Positions 6,959-10,059 of a DNA stretch of 10,059 nt are shown here, piece by piece. This stretch comes from an uncultured beta proteobacterium (GTDB taxonomy: Bacteria > Pseudomonadota > Gammaproteobacteria > Burkholderiales > Rhodocyclaceae), in NCBI GenBank assembly GCA_903932755.1, contig CAIZHL010000487.1, positions 1 to 10,059 of the forward strand. Direction: 5' to 3'. A program made the translations under genes and the position numbers. The notes under the pieces are model-generated. The model saw only the letters and a program-made list of their open reading frames with translations, was not told the DNA's origin and did not search any database. Numbering within the stretch: position 1 is the first letter of the stretch; the number at the start of each line of letters is the position of its first letter.

Positions 6959-7591
6959 TTACAGCGGCTTGGGTTGCACCAGCATGAATACGACTGCGGC
7001 GCGCAGGTCGGCATCACTCAGGTTGCCCATTCCGGCACGGGCCGGCATCGCGTTATGCCCGCGCACGGCAGACATGACCAGGTTTTCGACGCCCGACTGC
7101 AGGCGAGGCTTCCAGTCGTCCATGTATCCGATCCTGGGGGCGCCATTCTTGCCCGCCGCATGGCATTCACTGCAACGCTCCTTGACCAGCTGTCCGCCCG
7201 GAACCTGGCTCGGCGAACTGTAGGGCTTGTCCGGGTCGATCGCCTTGCCACCGCTCACCATGTAAGCCACTGCGCGACTCATCTCCAGGTCTGAAAGGTC
7301 CGCCCGGCTGCCATGGGCCGGCATCTTGCGAACGCCGGCGATGGCGTGCTCGGTCAGGACGCCCAGCCCCACGGAGGCACGTTTGGACCATTCGGCACGG
7401 TCGCCGATCTTCGGTGCGCCGTCCTTGCCCGACTCATGGCAGCCCATGCAGACAGTTTCCGCGACCTGCTTGCCGGTACGGGCCTTCGGTGTTTCTGCCA
7501 GCGCGGACTGGAGATACAGCATCGAAGGCAGGGCAAGCGCAAGGAGCGAGAAGCGGCGGGCCGTGCGTTTGAGTGTTTTCGGCGTGTTCAT
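6959..7591 (-). CDS. Periplasmic diheme c-type cytochrome (c5-like tandem domains)
   Basis: A 210-residue exported electron carrier. Residues 1-32 are a signal peptide: a positive N-region (KTLKRTARR), the hydrophobic LLALALPSMLYL, and a likely cut after SALA. Two similar class I cytochrome domains follow. The first has heme motif C48-M-G-C-H52 and probable axial Met90 (KMPAHG). The second has C140-S-E-C-H144 and probable axial Met182 (AMPARAG). The repeats share GAP(K/R)IG after the heme motif, which points to internal duplication. Such proteins shuttle electrons to terminal oxidases or anaerobic reductases; the partner is not shown here. The ATG is preceded at good spacing by AGGAGA (7599-7604 on this strand). 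About 65-105 bases upstream lie a -10 box and an FNR/Anr-like site, suggesting induction at low oxygen. murI follows 53 bases downstream. Confidence 0.93.
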   Translation of the reverse strand: MNTPKTLKRTARRFSLLALALPSMLYLQSALAETPKARTGKQVAETVCMGCHESGKDGAPKIGDRAEWSKRASVGLGVLTEHAIAGVRKMPAHGSRADLSDLEMSRAVAYMVSGGKAIDPDKPYSSPSQVPGGQLVKERCSECHAAGKNGAPRIGYMDDWKPRLQSGVENLVMSAVRGHNAMPARAGMGNLSDADLRAAVVFMLVQPKPL

Positions 7592-7654
7592 GGTCTGGTC
7601 TCCTGTGCATTATTCTGAGGACACTGCGGCAACTCCCTGTTTTCCGCAATGCTG

Positions 7655-7703
7655 TTGGCAAAACTTTACCCGAAGCAGGAGGGGCGCATTTGATCTCAAT
7701 CAG
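7655..7703 (-). promoter_or_regulatory. Probable FNR/Anr-dependent class II promoter of the cytochrome gene
   Basis: TTGATCTCAATCAG at 7690-7703 matches the FNR/Anr consensus TTGAT-N4-ATCAA in nine of ten defined bases. Reading towards the cytochrome gene, a -10-like TAAAGT (7668-7663) begins 21 bases further on. Initiation at the A residues 7656/7655 would put the centre of the box at -40.5 to -41.5, the classical class II activation distance, and would give a leader of about 65 bases. Box and spacing are seen in the sequence. That an FNR-family activator binds here is inference from the consensus. Confidence 0.65.
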
Positions 7704-7706
7704 CCA

Positions 7707-7722
7707 GAACGAAGATTCGTTC
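7707..7722. promoter_or_regulatory. 7-2-7 inverted repeat upstream of the FNR-like box
   Basis: GAACGAAGATTCGTTC consists of two perfect 7-base inverted arms (7707-7713 and 7716-7722) around the dinucleotide GA. It ends three bases from the FNR-like site, on its promoter-distal side, at about -52 to -67 relative to the predicted start. This is a usual place for a second activator or repressor. I cannot match it to a known regulator. It could also act only as DNA or RNA secondary structure. Confidence 0.4.
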
Positions 7723-7784
7723 GGCCTGCATCTCGCCCTTACGCCTGCCAACTTCCGCGACCTGCTGCCAACCCGTGAATTCAA

Positions 7785-7829
7785 TTACCGACAAAGGCCT
7801 TGTTGGGCCTTTGGCAATCAGTTCGGTAA
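7785..7829 (-). terminator. Structured hairpin downstream of the fumarase gene
   Basis: An 8-bp perfect stem CAAAGGCC/GGCCTTTG (7792-7799 with 7806-7813, 6-base loop) is enclosed by a second pairing TTACCGA/TCGGTAA (7785-7791 with 7823-7829), with nine unpaired bases on one side. It begins four bases after the fumarase stop on the minus strand. It lacks a real T-run (TTGAATTC follows), so it may be an inefficient terminator or an mRNA 3'-end stabiliser. Some readthrough into the cytochrome gene is possible. Confidence 0.6.
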
Positions 7830-7833
7830 ACGA

Positions 7834-9354
7834 TCAGCCGACCTTGACCGGAATCTTGCCGATTTTTGCCTGCCACTCCTTCGGGCCGGTGATGTGTACC
7901 GAGGTGCCCAGCGAGTCGACGGCGACGGTGACCGGCATGTCCTTGACATCGAATTCGTAGATGGCTTCCATGCCGAGGTCGGCGAAGCCGACGACTTTGG
8001 CCGACTGGATCGCCTTGGCCACCAGATAGGCGGCACCGCCGACGGCCATCAGGTAGGCCGACTTGTTGTCCTTGATCGCCTCGATCGCCGTCGGACCGCG
8101 CTCTGACTTGCCGATCATCGAGATCAGGCCGGTCTTTTCCAGCATCATGCGCGTGAACTTGTCCATTCGTGTCGCGGTGGTGGGGCCGGCCGGGCCTACC
8201 ACTTCGTCCCTCACCGGATCGACCGGGCCGACGTAGTAGATGACGCGATTGGTGAAATCGACGGGCAGCTTTTCGCCCTTGGCCAGCATGTCGGCGATGC
8301 GTTTGTGGGCGGCGTCGCGGCCGGTGAGCATCTTGCCGTTGAGCAGGAGTTTCTGGCCGGGTTTCCAGGCTGCGACCTGCGCCTTGGTCAGGCTGTTGAG
8401 ATCGACGCGGGTGGCGGTGGCGGCATCGGCCTGCCAGGTAACCTTGGGCCAGTCTTCCAGACTGGGCGGCGTCAGTTTGGCCGGGCCGGAGCCGTCGAGG
8501 TGGAAGTGGCAGTGGCGCGTCGCGGCGCAGTTGGGGATGAGCGCCACGGGCAGGTTGGCGGCGTGCGTCGGATAGTCGAGCACCTTGACGTCGAGCACCG
8601 TGGTCAGGCCGCCGAGGCCCTGCGCGCCGATGCCAAGGGCATTGATCTTCTCGTGCAGTTCGAGGCGCAGTTCCTCGGCTCGCGTCTTGGCACCGCGGGC
8701 TTTCAGTTCATGGATGTCCACCGGCGCCATAATGGCTTCCTTGGCCAGCAGCATGGCCTTTTCCGGCGTGCCGCCGATGCCGACGCCGAGAATGCCGGGC
8801 GGGCACCAGCCCGCGCCCATGGTGGGCACCGTCTTCAGGATCCAGTCGACCAGGTCGTCCGAGGGATTCAGCATGGCGAACTTGGCCTTGGCCTCCGAGC
8901 CGCCGCCCTTGGCCGCGCAGATCACCTCGAGATGGTCGCCGGGAACGATCTCGTAATGCACTACGGCCGGCGTGTTGTCTTTCGTGTTCTTGCGCGTACC
9001 GGCCGGGTCGGCCAGGACCGAGGCGCGCAGCGGATTGTCGACATTGCCGTAGGCGCGGCGCACACCTTCATTGACCATCTCCTGCACCGACAATGTCGCA
9101 TCCCACTGCACCTGCATGCCGACCTTGAGGAACACCAGAGCGATGCCGGTGTCCTGGCAGATCGGGCGGTGGCCTTCGGCCGACATGCGGCTGTTGGTCA
9201 GTATCTGGGCGATGGCGTCCTTCGCCGCCGGCGACTCCTCGCGCTCGTAGGCGGCGCCCAGCGCCGTGATGTAGTCGAGCGGGTGGTAGTAGCTGATGAA
9301 CTGGAAAGCATCGGCGATGGACCGGATGAAATCTTCCTGGCGGATGGTGGTCAT
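7834..9354 (-). CDS. fumA: Class I fumarate hydratase ([4Fe-4S])
   Basis: A 506-residue cytoplasmic enzyme interconverting fumarate and L-malate in the TCA cycle or, in reverse, in anaerobic fumarate metabolism. Alpha and beta parts are fused as in FumA/FumB. The three cluster cysteines are visible: Cys66 (PICQDTG), Cys184 (GWCPPGILG) and Cys276 (PNCAATRH). Their spacing closely follows the E. coli enzyme. The C-terminal beta part contains GRDAAHKR (345-352) and VGPAGPTTATRMDKF (386-400), typical of the substrate-binding swivel domain. Class I enzymes are inactivated by O2 and superoxide because one iron is exposed, which fits a low-oxygen lifestyle. A close alternative is class I L(+)-tartrate dehydratase, but the fused length favours fumarase. 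The start ATG 9354 has GGAG (9360-9363 on this strand) at good spacing. The UPF0114 gene ends 12 bases upstream, so the two form an operon. Confidence 0.95.
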   Translation of the reverse strand: MTTIRQEDFIRSIADAFQFISYYHPLDYITALGAAYEREESPAAKDAIAQILTNSRMSAEGHRPICQDTGIALVFLKVGMQVQWDATLSVQEMVNEGVRRAYGNVDNPLRASVLADPAGTRKNTKDNTPAVVHYEIVPGDHLEVICAAKGGGSEAKAKFAMLNPSDDLVDWILKTVPTMGAGWCPPGILGVGIGGTPEKAMLLAKEAIMAPVDIHELKARGAKTRAEELRLELHEKINALGIGAQGLGGLTTVLDVKVLDYPTHAANLPVALIPNCAATRHCHFHLDGSGPAKLTPPSLEDWPKVTWQADAATATRVDLNSLTKAQVAAWKPGQKLLLNGKMLTGRDAAHKRIADMLAKGEKLPVDFTNRVIYYVGPVDPVRDEVVGPAGPTTATRMDKFTRMMLEKTGLISMIGKSERGPTAIEAIKDNKSAYLMAVGGAAYLVAKAIQSAKVVGFADLGMEAIYEFDVKDMPVTVAVDSLGTSVHITGPKEWQAKIGKIPVKVG

Positions 9355-9366
9355 GGCGGCTCCGGG

Positions 9367-9903
9367 TCAGTGGGGTTTGGCGCGCTGCAGGGCGAGGTTC
9401 TGGGTCATCATCCGGTCGACCGCGGCCATGGCGACGGCCGAGATCAGGAACACCGTATGGATGATGACCTGCCACTTGATCGTGTGTTCGGTCAGGTTTG
9501 CGGCGTTGATGAAGGTCTTCAGCAGGTGGATCGACGAGATGCCGATGATGGCCGTTGCCAGCTTGATCTTGAGGACGCCGGCATTGACATGCGACAGCCA
9601 CTCGGGCTGGTCCGGATGGTCTGCGAGGTCGAGGCGCGAGACGAATGTCTCGTAGCCGCCGACGATGACCATGACCAGCAGGTTGGCGATCATCACCACG
9701 TCGATCAGGCCGAGGACGGCCAGCATGACGTCTGCCTCGCTGACGCGCTCGGCGGCGATGGCCCCGTGAACGAGGTGGCTCAGTTCGACCATGAACAGCC
9801 AGCAATAGACGATCTGGGCGACGATCAGGCCGAGGTAGAGGGGGGCCTGTATCCAGCGGCTCCAGAAGATGAGGTACTCCATCGGTTTGATGATCTGGTT
9901 CAT
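9367..9903 (-). CDS. UPF0114/YqhA-family membrane protein (TIGR00645-like)
   Basis: A 178-residue protein of a conserved family without a settled function. Four hydrophobic segments are visible: about 11-44, 57-88, 110-132 and 143-166. The family core is easy to recognise: [18 protein letters not shown] (75-92), a soluble turn with [27 protein letters not shown] (122-132) and the last helix [11 protein letters not shown]. coli YqhA has the same plan. ATG 9903 is the first in-frame start that leaves room for the amphipathic lead-in [10 protein letters not shown]; a later Met8 is possible. The ribosome binding site is weak. It is the first gene of the unit with fumarase, 12 bases apart, which may hint at a role near central metabolism, but I cannot assign one. 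Upstream, TAAGAT (9940-9935) could be a -10 box, without a convincing -35. Confidence 0.88.
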   Translation of the reverse strand: MNQIIKPMEYLIFWSRWIQAPLYLGLIVAQIVYCWLFMVELSHLVHGAIAAERVSEADVMLAVLGLIDVVMIANLLVMVIVGGYETFVSRLDLADHPDQPEWLSHVNAGVLKIKLATAIIGISSIHLLKTFINAANLTEHTIKWQVIIHTVFLISAVAMAAVDRMMTQNLALQRAKPH

Positions 9904-9994
9904 GGCATGGTGTGGTCCGTGTTGCGGGGCAGCAATCTTAACCCAGGAGGGGGCAGAGCTGCCGCGTAGCAGCGTAAGTCATGTGTAAGACTCT

Positions 9995-10022
9995 TTTACT
10001 TTAATGCGCAAGCTCTTAGAAT
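9995..10022 (+). promoter_or_regulatory. Probable strong promoter pointing out of the window
   Basis: TTTACT (9995-10000) and TAGAAT (10017-10022) are separated by 16 bp, with an A/T-rich stretch around the -35 region. The bases after the -10 (GCGCGG) form a GC-rich discriminator of the kind found at stable-RNA or stringently controlled promoters. Transcription would start near 10029 and run past the window end. No gene begins inside the remaining 30 bases, so the target is unknown. Confidence 0.5.
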
Positions 10023-10042
10023 GCGCGGTTCCGGTAGGCATT

Positions 10043-10054
10043 CCGACCGGTCGG
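10043..10054. repeat. 12-bp perfect palindrome in the leader of the outward promoter
   Basis: CCGACCGGTCGG is fully self-complementary. Its first ACCGG (10046-10050) can alternatively pair with CCGGT at 10031-10035. It lies about 14-25 bases after the predicted start and so could be an operator or an RNA leader element, or could occur by chance in GC-rich DNA. Confidence 0.4.
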
Positions 10055-10059
10055 CGGCA

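Noticed and set aside
6123..7223. A 366-codon plus-strand frame over murI and part of the cytochrome gene
   Set aside because: It is antisense to two genes with catalytic and heme motifs and has no family features of its own.
7690..8106. A possible TTG-started plus-strand gene with AGGAGGGG (7677-7684) at ribosome-binding distance
   Set aside because: The spacing looks attractive, but most of the frame is antisense to the conserved C-terminus of fumarase. The TTG coincides with the FNR-like box, and the translation matches nothing I know.
8305..9969. A 554-codon open frame antisense to the fumarase and UPF0114 genes
   Set aside because: It is rich in Gly, Asp, Val and His, as expected from the reverse of high-GC codons. 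It spans two real genes and their boundary and shows no domain.
1..10059. Mobile element, CRISPR array, phage or defence island
   Set aside because: There are no repeat-spacer units, terminal inverted repeats, transposase or integrase motifs, or abrupt composition changes. The tRNA-His gene has its own terminator and no adjacent integrase or duplicated 3' end.

Overview
The window is GC-rich chromosomal DNA, about nine-tenths coding, from what looks like a free-living betaproteobacterium. I infer the order Rhodocyclales or a close relative. The basis is the overall protein style, a relA whose hydrolase half is dead, an oxygen-sensitive class I fumarase, a diheme c5-type cytochrome behind an FNR/Anr-type box, and a hemerythrin-type protein. 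The exact genus cannot be read from the sequence. I see no insertion sequence, integrase, phage gene, CRISPR array or composition break: this is core-type housekeeping and signalling DNA.

Layout. Bases 3-521 (+) are the 3' part of a hemerythrin-domain protein with a C-terminal coiled coil. Bases 577-773 (+) form a complete tRNA-His(GUG) unit: promoter, gene with encoded G-1, and a 13-bp terminator hairpin. Bases 830-2478 (-) are a two-gene unit, an EamA-type drug/metabolite transporter followed by the MtfA zinc peptidase, with overlapping stop and start codons. Bases 2479-2638 are a divergent regulatory interval with mutually exclusive inverted repeats and two -10-like boxes. Bases 2639-6043 (+) hold relA, a (p)ppGpp synthetase, and 51 bp later a MASE2-GGDEF diguanylate cyclase. 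Bases 6144-7591 (-) hold a secreted diheme cytochrome c followed by murI (glutamate racemase). Bases 7592-7833 are the cytochrome promoter region (FNR/Anr-like box, -10 and a second dyad) plus a structured hairpin behind the fumarase. Bases 7834-9903 (-) are a UPF0114/YqhA-type membrane protein followed by a class I fumarate hydratase. Bases 9904-10059 are a divergent upstream region with a probable outward-facing promoter whose gene lies beyond the window.

How it fits together. Two themes stand out. The first is nucleotide second messengers: a dedicated (p)ppGpp synthetase is followed in the same direction, with no visible terminator, by a membrane c-di-GMP synthase. The second is low-oxygen life: an Fe-S fumarase and a cytochrome under probable FNR/Anr control, with a hemerythrin-type protein elsewhere in the window. 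The most testable new observations are regulatory: the FNR-type class II promoter with an adjacent 7-2-7 dyad, the dyad enclosing the -10 box upstream of the transporter gene, and a possibly leaderless relA start. I found no evidence of an undescribed multi-gene system such as defence, mobile or biosynthetic functions.
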